A DNA stretch of 64,000 bases from FEN-1219 sp964503125. GTDB lineage: Bacteria > Pseudomonadota > Gammaproteobacteria > Steroidobacterales > Rariloculaceae. Shown one piece after another: positions 9,923 to 16,722 of the stretch. Below the pieces are notes generated by a model. The model made no database searches and was not told the origin of the DNA. It was given only the letters and a program-made list of their open reading frames with translations. A program made the translations under genes and the position numbers. The first letter of the stretch is position 1. Each line of letters starts with the position of its first letter. The stretch spans positions 248,001 through 312,000 of the forward strand of contig CAZCZE010000020.1 in NCBI GenBank assembly GCA_964503125.1. Reading direction: 5' to 3'.

Positions 9923-11110
9923 ATGGCGACCGTTCCCGTAAATCCCAAAATTCTCCAATGGGCGCGCGAGACAGCAGGGCTCTCGGTTGAAGAAGCCGCC
10001 AGACAAATACAGCTCAATAAAGCGCGCGGCATAGAGCCGGCTGACCGGCTCGCCAGATTGGAAAAAGGCGACGACGCGCCAACACGTCCGTTGCTGGTGC
10101 GCATGTCGAAGAAATATCGACGGCCGTTGCTCGTCTTCTACATGCAGCAACCGCCGCCAGCCGGGCAGCGCGGAGAAGACTTTAGAAGGTTGCCCGCGGC
10201 ATACACTGGCGACGAAGAGCCACTAGTAGACGCGCTGCTGCGTGACGTTAGAGCGCGGCAGAGCATCGTGCGGGCCGTCGTAGCCGACGAAGAGGAAGGC
10301 CGTCAGCTCGACTTCATTGGCGCCGTTTCGATAGCTGCGGGCGCGCAGCAAGTCGCCGACACTCTGCAGCAGCGGCTGAACTTCGAGCGTGCAGCATTCC
10401 GCGCACAAGACAACTACAACGCCGCCTTTGCGTACCTGCGTGGGCGCGCTGAGCAGCTCGGCGTATTTGTCCTGCTGATTGGCGACCTTGGAAGCCACCA
10501 TACAGCCCTAGACACAGCTGTATTCCGCGGGTTTGCGCTTGCCGACAAGGTAGCGCCGTTTGTGGTTGTCAACGATCACGACGCAAAGGCTGCTTGGTCA
10601 TTCACGCTGTTGCATGAGCTAACGCACCTTTGGCTAGGGCAAACAGGGATTAGCGGCGAAGCGGGAGACTCGCAAGCCGAGCAGTTTTGCAACGATGTGG
10701 CCGGCCGCATTCTTCTACCAGCGGCGGAGCTGGCGGACTTACAGGTAGCACAGAACACTGACGTTGCGACGGCAGCGCAGCGCATTAGTGAATTTGCTGC
10801 CGCGCGTTTTGTTAGCCGCCCAATGGTCGCATACAACGCCCACCGCGCGGGGCGCATTACCGATGCGACGTATAGCGCACTCACTGTGCACTTCAGGCAA
10901 GAATGGTTTGCGTTTAGAGAGAGGGAACGCCAGCGCGCGAAGGAGAACGAAGGCGGGCCTAACTACTTCGTTGTGAAGCGTCACAGGGTAGGGCGTGCGC
11001 TGCTCGCTCTTGTCGCTCGTGCTCTTTCAACGGGCGCAATCAGCTCGACGCGAGCCGCCAGGGTACTTGGCGTCAAAGCGCACAACGTCTACCGGCTGTT
11101 AGCCGAATAG
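9923..11110 (+). CDS. HTH (XRE)-ImmA/IrrE family metallopeptidase
   Basis: 395 residues. The N-terminal ~70 residues form an XRE-type helix-turn-helix (L-S-V-E-E-A-A-R-Q-I-Q...R-L-A-R-L-E-K-G-D). The ImmA/IrrE zinc motif H-E-L-T-H is at residues 231-235, with the downstream E-Q-F-C-N-D-V-A-G-R-I-L-L-P-A block supplying the third ligand. Family members cleave repressors (ImmA, IrrE) or act as antitoxin/regulator partners. The DUF4411 gene starts 8 bp after the stop, and this pairing is a recurrent toxin-antitoxin-like arrangement. Confidence 0.85.
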   Translation: MATVPVNPKILQWARETAGLSVEEAARQIQLNKARGIEPADRLARLEKGDDAPTRPLLVRMSKKYRRPLLVFYMQQPPPAGQRGEDFRRLPAAYTGDEEPLVDALLRDVRARQSIVRAVVADEEEGRQLDFIGAVSIAAGAQQVADTLQQRLNFERAAFRAQDNYNAAFAYLRGRAEQLGVFVLLIGDLGSHHTALDTAVFRGFALADKVAPFVVVNDHDAKAAWSFTLLHELTHLWLGQTGISGEAGDSQAEQFCNDVAGRILLPAAELADLQVAQNTDVATAAQRISEFAAARFVSRPMVAYNAHRAGRITDATYSALTVHFRQEWFAFRERERQRAKENEGGPNYFVVKRHRVGRALLALVARALSTGAISSTRAARVLGVKAHNVYRLLAE

Positions 11111-11118
11111 GCGCGCCT

Positions 11119-11619
11119 ATGTTGTACGTCATAGACGCAAGCGTGCTGATTACTGCTCACAACACCTACTACGCCATGGATGTTGTTCCAGAGTTTTGGG
11201 AATGGCTGCTACATCACGCAGCCGCTGGAACAATCAAGATGCCGAAAGAGAATTTAGACGAGTGCACAGACGGCGATAACGACGCGCTCGTTGAATGGTG
11301 CAAAGAGGACGCGACGCAAAAAGTGCTGCTACTCCCTGAAGAAGCCGACATGGCGCTGGTGCAGGTCGTGACCGACAACGGTTACGGTACTGGCCTAACC
11401 GAAGACCAGTTAGCGCAGATCGGCAATGATCCGTTTCTAATCGCGGCTGCTCTGTCGGGCGCGCCGAACAGAACAGTAGTCACGACTGAAGTTTCTAAGC
11501 CATCAAGGCAGCGTCACAATCGGCACGTACCGGATGTGTGCGGCACGTTCGGCGTACCGTGTTGCAATCCGTTCGAGCTAGGCCGCGCGCTCGGCTTCAA
11601 AACATCGTGGAAGAAATAG
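11119..11619 (+). CDS. DUF4411 family PIN-like protein (putative toxin)
   Basis: 166 residues beginning M-L-Y-V-I-D-A-S-V-L-I-T-A, with the first PIN aspartate and a PIN-like acidic set: N-L-D-E-C near residue 46 and I-G-N-D-P-F-L-I-A-A-A near residue 98, the latter being the D-x-x-I/L-A-A block typical of DUF4411. By family it is a predicted RNase toxin. It sits directly behind the HTH-ImmA gene, probably in one transcript, so the pair may be a toxin-antitoxin or abortive-infection module. Confidence 0.8.
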   Translation: MLYVIDASVLITAHNTYYAMDVVPEFWEWLLHHAAAGTIKMPKENLDECTDGDNDALVEWCKEDATQKVLLLPEEADMALVQVVTDNGYGTGLTEDQLAQIGNDPFLIAAALSGAPNRTVVTTEVSKPSRQRHNRHVPDVCGTFGVPCCNPFELGRALGFKTSWKK

Positions 11620-11680
11620 GCCGCTAGTTGACCTGCCCGCTGCTCTTGCGGCCAGCAGTGGTTTGAGTAAACTTGTTAGC

Positions 11681-11720
11681 GCTGCGGGAGTACCGCAGCA
11701 AGAGGCGGGATTTAACCGCC
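11681..11720 (+). terminator. Tandem hairpins after DUF4411 gene
   Basis: GCTGCGG-GAGTA-CCGCAGC (11681-11699) is followed by GGCGG...CCGCC (11704-11720) and GCTTTCG. Either may end the ImmA-DUF4411 transcript. The T-run is short, so confidence is moderate. Confidence 0.4.
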
Positions 11721-11772
11721 GCTTTCGTCACAACTAGATGAGCCTCGTCGGCTCAAAGGAAGGGTCGTACCC

Positions 11773-12201
11773 ATGCCCGAAGATAAAATTTCGTCCGCCC
11801 TGCGTGAGCTTAGCGTCTCTGCGAAGCAGCTCAACGAATTGGGCGACACCGTCAACCAAGCCTTCAAAAGCGTAGAAACCGCCATCGTAAAAACCGGTGT
11901 CGGTCTGCCTACGACGATTGATATAGGTGAGTACGACGGCACATCGTACAAGCTCGGTTTCAGCAAGATGAGCGGCATTTGGCGCGTCGTCATCGGCGAG
12001 CCTAACCTAGACGAGCTGGACAACCCCTACACGTCCTATTCTCCCTGGGAGAACCAGCCGCGAGATATCAAGGTCTTTGCGGTGACGCACCTTCCACGAC
12101 TAATCGCCGCACTTCACGACCTGGCGAAGAAGCGAATCAACGACGCGCACAACACGGTCGCACAACTCGCGCGTTCGCTACCAGCGCCCGATGGCGAGTA
12201 A
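11773..12201 (+). CDS. Hypothetical protein of island 1
   Basis: 142 residues, ATG 11773 preceded by AAGGAAGG. The N-terminus is predicted helical/coiled (L-R-E-L-S-V-S-A-K-Q-L-N-E-L-G-D-T-V-N-Q-A-F). A beta-rich middle (Y-K-L-G-F-S-K-M-S-G-I-W-R-V-V-I) is followed by P-R-D-I-K-V-F-A-V-T-H-L-P-R-L-I-A-A-L-H-D-L-A. No signal or membrane segment. Family not recognised. It is followed after 5 bp by a small membrane protein gene, so the two may act together. Confidence 0.6.
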   Translation: MPEDKISSALRELSVSAKQLNELGDTVNQAFKSVETAIVKTGVGLPTTIDIGEYDGTSYKLGFSKMSGIWRVVIGEPNLDELDNPYTSYSPWENQPRDIKVFAVTHLPRLIAALHDLAKKRINDAHNTVAQLARSLPAPDGE

Positions 12202-12206
12202 CGACC

Positions 12207-12389
12207 ATGGCAGCAAACATCGTTTTGCCCGTGCCGACATGGGCACGGGTCGCTGTCGTGCTCGCGGCCGTCACACTCTTCGGCGGTAGCGTTGTTGCAG
12301 TGTGGCTCGGTAACGTCGCCGCGTTGTGGGTAGTCGTTCCGTCATCTGTGCTCGCGTGTAAAGCAGTGCGCTTCGCGTTCAACAGGTAA
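12207..12389 (+). CDS. Small two-TM membrane protein
   Basis: 60 residues, ATG 12207, 5 bp after the previous stop. Two hydrophobic spans (about residues 13-34 and 35-54) are joined by a very short turn, with a basic end (A-V-R-F-A-F-N-R). It could be a holin-like or small effector membrane protein; nothing more can be said from sequence. Its coupling to the 142-residue gene is the main clue. Confidence 0.5.
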   Translation: MAANIVLPVPTWARVAVVLAAVTLFGGSVVAVWLGNVAALWVVVPSSVLACKAVRFAFNR

Positions 12390-12432
12390 CGCCGCGAAGC
12401 GTGCGCGGCCCGCGTAGTAGGTGCACGCGCGG

Positions 12433-12660
12433 TCAGCGCCGCCGCTCTTCGACTTCGACGCGTAGGGCGTGCGTGCGCTTGCCGCAGCGAGTGCAGCGTA
12501 GGCGGGCGCGTATGTCGTTCAAGGTGACAAGCGCGCCGAAGCGGTGCTCTAGCTGCCTAGCGTCCAACAGCACGCGGCGACCGCACGGCTCGCAGATCGC
12601 AACGAGCTTCTGAGCGTTCGCCAGCTCGCGGACGTACTTGGGCTCGAATAGGTGCCGCAT
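12433..12660 (-). CDS. Small zinc-ribbon protein under a LexA-box promoter
   Basis: 75 residues with two C-x2-C knuckles: C-E-P-C-G-R-R near residue 23 and C-T-R-C-G-K-R near residue 58, about 32 residues apart. That spacing suits a zinc ribbon like those in small phage transcription activators, though Ogr/Delta homology is not evident. The gene stands alone, and its promoter region has a LexA-type box (12667-12686). An SOS-switched regulator of the element is a reasonable inference. Confidence 0.6.
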   Translation of the reverse strand: MRHLFEPKYVRELANAQKLVAICEPCGRRVLLDARQLEHRFGALVTLNDIRARLRCTRCGKRTHALRVEVEERRR

Positions 12661-12666
12661 GGCGAC

Positions 12667-12688
12667 AACTGTACGAAAAAACAGTATA
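12667..12688 (-). promoter_or_regulatory. LexA box overlapping a -10 in island 1
   Basis: AACTG-N10-CAGTA (12667-12686) keeps the CTG-N10-CAG core and an A-rich centre, like the recA box of this window. On the minus strand it overlaps a TATACT -10 hexamer (12683-12688) facing the zinc-ribbon gene at 12660. A host LexA would occlude this promoter until DNA damage. Confidence 0.65.
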
Positions 12689-12843
12689 GTCAGCCAAGTA
12701 CAGCGCGGCTCTGCGGCAGAGTGTAAAGAACTTCGACACTAGGGCTACGGCTATTTAGAAAGACGGCTGCACCGCGGGGTGTCCGCCCGATCACGAAAAA
12801 TTCTGGACCCACCCGCCCCTGGGGTTAGGCGAGCAACCCGCGT

Positions 12844-14001
12844 CTATTCGAGCGGCAGAGGCCGCTGCGGGCTCTCGCGTCGTGCGCTTCTGCGTCGGCG
12901 TCGCTTACGAAGCCTCGTGCGCGGCTTGCGTGTCGCAGCCCCCAGAGCCTCAATGAACGCAGTTGTGTCCAAGTAATAGTTTGGAAATGCCGTCTGGAGC
13001 GCGGTCACATCTTCGACAGCCACTTGCACTACTTGGACGTTGCGAGCCATTTCATAGCGTTTCTCTAAGCTCAGATAGTCCTGCTGCGCCTGCTCCAGCT
13101 CGTCGGCCGCATAGGCGGTGATTTGCACCGTTTTCTCGCCAGAGTTCAGCAGCAGGATGAACGTCTGCGCCTTGGTTCGGCGAATGTCGGGACGAGCAAC
13201 CATGCTCACGGCTGTGCCAAGGCCCGACAGGATCACCTCTGCGTCAATCTCGCGCGCGACCGCGGCAAGCTCGCGCCGTAGCTCCAACTGGCCTAGCGGT
13301 GTGTCCGGAACAGGCGGCCTGCCTTCGCGCAGTGCGAGAGCGGAGCCCATGAGCGCGAAGAAGCGGCGCCAACGCGCATCGCCGATGCGAGACTTCAGAG
13401 CGGTCTTCAGGCTCTGCCCCGTGAATGCATCCACGATCTCGACGGCGGTCGCCCATGCGTGCTGCAAGCGCGTTCGTAGCTGAATCTCAATCAGATGCCC
13501 GTTGTAGCACTTCAGCGCAGGCGACTCAGTTTGGTACTTGAACACGTAGTGAATACTTCGATAGCCGTCCGCTTTCGGGTTCGCTACGTAGTCTTTCTGT
13601 CGCTTCAGGACGTGACGAGACTTCGGGCTCTTCGCTTGACCCTGGATGAACACCTTCACGAGCTTGTTGAGCGCCGCGGTGTCTTTCACGATTGCACGGC
13701 AGCCGCCAACGTCCTGCATCTGCATGAAGCGCATTGACGCTTCGCGCTGGAGCTTTGCACGAATTGATGACAGACGCTTGAGGCGTTGCGCAACCGTAGC
13801 CTGCGGGTCCACGTGCTTGGCGCGCATCTTCAGTAGCATCTTGATGGTCTGTAACGGCGCGCTATGCGACGAGCGCCAGTTGTTGATTACCTCTAGGTCC
13901 TCGTCCGACTCGGTAGCAGACACAAGCGCGCGGCCAGCAAGGTTACGCCGCTGCTGGTCGAAACGTGGTACGGTCCAAGCGCCCATTTGGCGGGGCAGCA
14001 T
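12844..14001 (-). CDS. RelA/SpoT synthetase-domain protein
   Basis: 385 residues from ATG 14001 (GGTGG upstream); GTG 14025 and ATG 13986 are alternatives. The (p)ppGpp-synthetase fold is complete: D-V-G-G-C-R at residues 97-102, G-Y-R-S-I-H-Y at 146-152, E-I-Q-L-R-T at 172-177 and W183. No HD hydrolase, TGS or ACT domain is seen. The C-terminal ~200 residues are unassigned and end in a run of arginines. Alarmone synthetases in mobile elements include toxSAS and CapRel-type defence toxins; which nucleotide this one makes is unknown. It is divergent from a two-TM gene with about 60 bp between. Confidence 0.85.
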   Translation of the reverse strand: MLPRQMGAWTVPRFDQQRRNLAGRALVSATESDEDLEVINNWRSSHSAPLQTIKMLLKMRAKHVDPQATVAQRLKRLSSIRAKLQREASMRFMQMQDVGGCRAIVKDTAALNKLVKVFIQGQAKSPKSRHVLKRQKDYVANPKADGYRSIHYVFKYQTESPALKCYNGHLIEIQLRTRLQHAWATAVEIVDAFTGQSLKTALKSRIGDARWRRFFALMGSALALREGRPPVPDTPLGQLELRRELAAVAREIDAEVILSGLGTAVSMVARPDIRRTKAQTFILLLNSGEKTVQITAYAADELEQAQQDYLSLEKRYEMARNVQVVQVAVEDVTALQTAFPNYYLDTTAFIEALGAATRKPRTRLRKRRRRRSARRESPQRPLPLE

Positions 14002-14064
14002 GAGGCCACCACGAGCGTTTGTCACTCGCAGCCTGTCCGTAAGCTCGACAAGGGGATAACCGCG

Positions 14065-14547
14065 ATGTTCTGGCGACGAGCACGGCAGCGTGAATTCTTG
14101 CCCTGGTATCGAGACCCAAATTACAAGGGCGACCTAAAGGAAGCTGAAAAGCGAGAGCTTGACGCTCTGCGCACGCAGCCGAAGCATCCTGCAGCCCGAT
14201 ACGAAGACTTGCCGGACGAAGTACAGGCTTATATCGCTCGATTGGAAGTAGAAGCGTATGACGCAAAGCAGGATAACGCGTCTATCTCTTCAATTTCTTG
14301 CACCCTTTTCGGCGTTGCGTTGCTTTGCTTCCACTATCTTGGAACGCCACCCACTTTCTGGACGTGGACGTGCGGATTGGGACTTCTGATCGTGCCTTGG
14401 TTTGTGTACCGGCATCGATGGAACAAGAATGCCAAAGAGTTCTTCCCGGACAGTGGCGGCACGATTTCACCTGCCGACGAAGCGATACGGAAAGAATGGG
14501 AAGTCCGCAATGTCGGCCGTAGTCGTTCAGCGTCCGTAGCTCGTTAG
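14065..14547 (+). CDS. Two-TM membrane protein divergent from RelA/SpoT gene
   Basis: 160 residues from ATG 14065 (AAGGGG upstream). The basic N-terminus (M-F-W-R-R-A-R-Q-R) is followed by a charged helical stretch. Two hydrophobic spans (about residues 75-93 and 97-115) are separated by a short loop, and a polar tail of about 45 residues follows. The layout resembles two-helix effector proteins paired with nucleotide-making enzymes in conflict systems, but no family is recognised. The shared short promoter region with the RelA/SpoT gene is the reason to link them. Confidence 0.65.
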   Translation: MFWRRARQREFLPWYRDPNYKGDLKEAEKRELDALRTQPKHPAARYEDLPDEVQAYIARLEVEAYDAKQDNASISSISCTLFGVALLCFHYLGTPPTFWTWTCGLGLLIVPWFVYRHRWNKNAKEFFPDSGGTISPADEAIRKEWEVRNVGRSRSASVAR

Positions 14548-14677
14548 CGGCTTCCCGCAACGTAATTTCTCTGCGATCAATCCGCCGCAACACTTCGCGC
14601 ACTGGCTCGCTGTCGTAACCAAGCGCGAGCATCGCTTGTCCGAATTTCAGCAGGTCGCTGGCTCTGTCTGTATTCAC
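14282..14677 (-). CDS. Possible hypothetical protein antisense to the two-TM gene
   Basis: 131 residues from GTG 14677. The first ~45 residues lie outside the neighbouring gene and read like a real helical protein (A-S-D-L-L-K-F-G-Q-A-M-L-A-L-G-Y then R-E-I-T-L-R-E-A-A-N-E-L-R). The rest overlaps the two-TM gene on the opposite strand and is Cys/Arg/Ser-rich. Either the true gene is short or the overlap is an accident. Confidence 0.35.
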   Translation of the reverse strand: MNTDRASDLLKFGQAMLALGYDSEPVREVLRRIDRREITLREAANELRTLNDYGRHCGLPILSVSLRRQVKSCRHCPGRTLWHSCSIDAGTQTKARSEVPIRTSTSRKWVAFQDSGSKATQRRKGCKKLKR

Positions 14678-14856
14678 TCACCGGAACTGTCTTCCCGTTC
14701 TGCGTTTCGCTCAAGGTGTTTATCTAGGGAGTACGTACAGAAAGTCGCTGATAGCTCAATAGGAGCGTATACGCTCTATTGGTTTTATGAGTTTTAGTAG
14801 TTGAGTAGTGTTGGTAGCTTAAGTAGCTACTATCTCTTCATTCTCTAGGACGTTGG
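14678..14856. promoter_or_regulatory. AT-rich control region with palindromes
   Basis: About 180 bp without a gene, distinctly A/T-richer than its surroundings. It contains the perfect 14-bp palindrome GAGCGTATACGCTC (14763-14776), extended by near-matching AATAG/CTATT flanks, and the 10-bp AGTAGCTACT. It lies just downstream of the AlpA-like gene. It may be a repressor/excisionase binding site or a replication-related site (inference). Confidence 0.5.
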
Positions 14857-15075
14857 TTAGCTTCCAGGAATGGAAGTAGCCTGCTTGGCGCGTTGCTCAG
14901 CGTGCGCGGCCGCTTCGATAGCTTCTATGTCAGCCAAGCGCCAGCGCCTAACGTTGCCAGGCAACTCTTCGGGCTTGGGTAGCCTGGCAGCTTCGACCCA
15001 ATTCCATATCGTGCGTCTAGACACGTTGTAGCGCGTCGCCAGGTCGCGAGCTGATAAGTACAGTTGCTGCGTCAT
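14857..15075 (-). CDS. AlpA/MerR-like helix-turn-helix protein (putative excisionase)
   Basis: 72 residues from ATG 15075; an upstream in-frame start at 15126 adds an unlike tail. It has a winged HTH of the excisionase class: L-Y-L-S-A-R-D-L-A-T-R-Y-N-V-S-R-R-T-I-W-N-W-V then R-R-W-R-L-A-D-I-E-A-I-E. Such proteins direct excision or activate integrase genes in islands and satellites. The palindromic region beside it is a plausible target. Confidence 0.8.
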   Translation of the reverse strand: MTQQLYLSARDLATRYNVSRRTIWNWVEAARLPKPEELPGNVRRWRLADIEAIEAAAHAEQRAKQATSIPGS

Positions 15076-15159
15076 TCGTCGTACCCAGTACCGTAGTAGC
15101 GGGTACGCCAAATGTCGGACGTACACGCAAGCAGTGGCGCGGGTTTCAGAGGCACGCTT

Positions 15160-15747
15160 TTAAGACCCTAGCTCGCGCTTCTTGCGTGCCTGTGCATGCG
15201 CGCCGTAGCGATTGCCTTCCGCGAACGTGCGACCTTTGCCGCGCTCGCGCTCGACGCCTGGCACTTCGTCTAGTGGCGACACGCTGCCGCTGTCTTGCCA
15301 AATGCCGCGCGTCTGCCACATGCCGAGGCGTTCAAGTTGCCTATCGGAGTAGCACGGCACGGTAGGGTTTGTTGGCTCAGTGATTGCTGCGCGACCTTCC
15401 GGCCGATGGCGCAAGAACACCCAGCGATTGAGAAACACGCGCGAGCACAGATTGCAGCGCTTCGGCTCTACTCGCGGGTGCGCTTCGCGCGGGTCAAAGT
15501 CCGCTGCATCGTATGACGGTCGCGTGGGCGCGCGCAGTGTGTCGTCTACCCAAAGCATTGTCAGCTCGCCGTAGGACGTGCGTAGCGGTCTTATGGGCAC
15601 GCTCCAAAGCCCTGCTGCATTTAGCTCGTCATCGCGCAGGCACTTGCCCAGCTCTTTGTGCTTGTCGAAGACGGCGCGATTGACGAAGACGCGGCGGCAA
15701 CCGCCGCAGACACGTTGGTAGCTCGTGTCGTAGCTCGTCGTAGTCAC
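15160..15747 (-). CDS. Protein with two C2H2-like zinc fingers
   Basis: 195 residues. Two similar fingers are seen: C-G-G-C-R-R-V-F-V-N-R-A-V-F-D-K-H near residues 14-30 and C-N-L-C-S-R-V-F-L-N-R-W-V-F-L-R-H near 97-113. The C-x2-C-x-x-x-F...F-x-x-H pattern recalls the small FDXHR zinc-binding proteins of actinophages, here in tandem in one chain. The tail is Arg/Lys-rich. A nucleic-acid-binding role is inferred. Its start overlaps the stop of the next upstream gene (15744-15998). Confidence 0.65.
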   Translation of the reverse strand: MTTTSYDTSYQRVCGGCRRVFVNRAVFDKHKELGKCLRDDELNAAGLWSVPIRPLRTSYGELTMLWVDDTLRAPTRPSYDAADFDPREAHPRVEPKRCNLCSRVFLNRWVFLRHRPEGRAAITEPTNPTVPCYSDRQLERLGMWQTRGIWQDSGSVSPLDEVPGVERERGKGRTFAEGNRYGAHAQARKKRELGS

Positions 15748-15998
15748 GGTGCTGCCTGCTGGTTTCTAGGCGCCCAGCGAAGTGGACCCCACTGCTTGCC
15801 AATTCGTGCTGCTGCATCCCGCGCCATACAGCCACAAGAGCGCGTGCTGCCGTTGCGCAGCTCCGAGCCGCGAACGACGGTTAGGTGACCGCACTCGCAA
15901 CGACAGCGCCAAGCGACGTGCCGACCTGCGCGGCCAGCCGAACAGAGAACGAGCAGCCGACCGCAACGGCGGCCAGTCATATCAACTATTTGGCCCAT
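15744..15998 (-). CDS. Small phage-type Cys-rich protein
   Basis: 84 residues. The opening D-M-T-G-R-R-C-G-R-L-L-V-L, then W-R-C-R-C-E-C-G and S-T-R-S-C-G-C, matches the zinc-binding unit found in phage HNH/AP2-type proteins (T-G-x-R-x-G-R-L...C-x-C-G...S-C-G-C). No HNH catalytic residues are present. It shares 4 bp with the double-finger gene, so the two are co-expressed. Confidence 0.65.
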   Translation of the reverse strand: MGQIVDMTGRRCGRLLVLCSAGRAGRHVAWRCRCECGHLTVVRGSELRNGSTRSCGCMARDAAARIGKQWGPLRWAPRNQQAAP

Positions 15999-16076
15999 GT
16001 TGGCTATGCCTCATAGAAAGCCCGGCGCTGCCGCGTTTGAACCGCGAAAGCGCACGACAGCGCCGGGCTGCGGGGA

Positions 16077-16235
16077 CTAGTCGCGCTCTAATAGCTCGTC
16101 GTCGTCGTCGGGCCACTCAGCGAGCCGCTGTAGCTCCGCTTCCTGACTGTCGCGAGCGCTTTCAAGCAATCCCTGCCGTTCGCGCTCACTGTTGCCAGTT
16201 AAAGCGCTCATCGCTCTATTTAGGTAGCGCGTCAT
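16077..16235 (-). CDS. Small acidic protein (52 aa)
   Basis: ATG 16235 to TAG 16077. It is helical and strongly acidic at the end (E-W-P-D-D-D-D-E-L-L-E-R-D). It starts 9 bp after the stop of the 131-residue gene on the same strand. Phage elements often carry such small ORFs; family not recognised. Confidence 0.45.
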   Translation of the reverse strand: MTRYLNRAMSALTGNSERERQGLLESARDSQEAELQRLAEWPDDDDELLERD

Positions 16236-16244
16236 GCGACTCGC

Positions 16245-16640
16245 TCAACTAAACAGTCCGCGAATCGCAAGCTCTCGCTCTGCTGCAGCGTCTGCGGACA
16301 GGAAGCGCAAGCGCCCTTGCGCGTACTCGGCGGAAGCCAGCTCAATACCTTCCGCGAATTCCTCATCGCTGCTGCCTTTGCGTGTGCAGTGCTCAAAGAA
16401 TGCTGAAGCCCGTTTGTTTTTGAAAACCAGCGCACTACTGCCGTCTGCGTGCAGATGCCTTTCCCAAGCGGCTACGAGCAGCTTTCTATTGATCTCGTCG
16501 GCAGGGCTTTCGACTGTAGGAAGGCGGGCCAGGAAGCCGCTTGCTAGTGACGTAGGCGCGGCCAATGCGACGCGCCTACGTTGCACTTGCTCCAACGCGG
16601 AACCGAGCGTGTCAGGCGGTCTGCTTCGTTCGTTTTGCAT
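16245..16640 (-). CDS. Hypothetical protein downstream of the capsid gene
   Basis: 131 residues from ATG 16640 (GGAG about 9 bp upstream); a longer in-frame start at 16694 would overlap the capsid terminator. It is mostly helical and charged (E-F-A-E-G-I-E-L-A-S-A-E-Y-A-Q-G-R-L-R-F-L-S-A-D-A-A-A-E-R-E). It follows the major capsid gene after a hairpin. It could be a head-associated or scaffold-like protein, but no motif proves this. Confidence 0.55.
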   Translation of the reverse strand: MQNERSRPPDTLGSALEQVQRRRVALAAPTSLASGFLARLPTVESPADEINRKLLVAAWERHLHADGSSALVFKNKRASAFFEHCTRKGSSDEEFAEGIELASAEYAQGRLRFLSADAAAERELAIRGLFS

Positions 16641-16673
16641 TTTTCTTTTCTCCGGTGCCAGCTCGAAAGAGCA

Positions 16674-16691
16674 GCGGGCCGAATGGCCCGC
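16674..16691 (-). terminator. Terminator after capsid gene
   Basis: On the minus strand GCGGGCC-ATTC-GGCCCGC is followed by TGCTCTTTC: a 7-bp GC stem with a tetraloop and a short T-rich tail, 32 bp past the capsid stop. Confidence 0.55.
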
Positions 16692-16722
16692 CACCCTTTG
16701 TGAGCAGCAACTAGTGCTGTGC

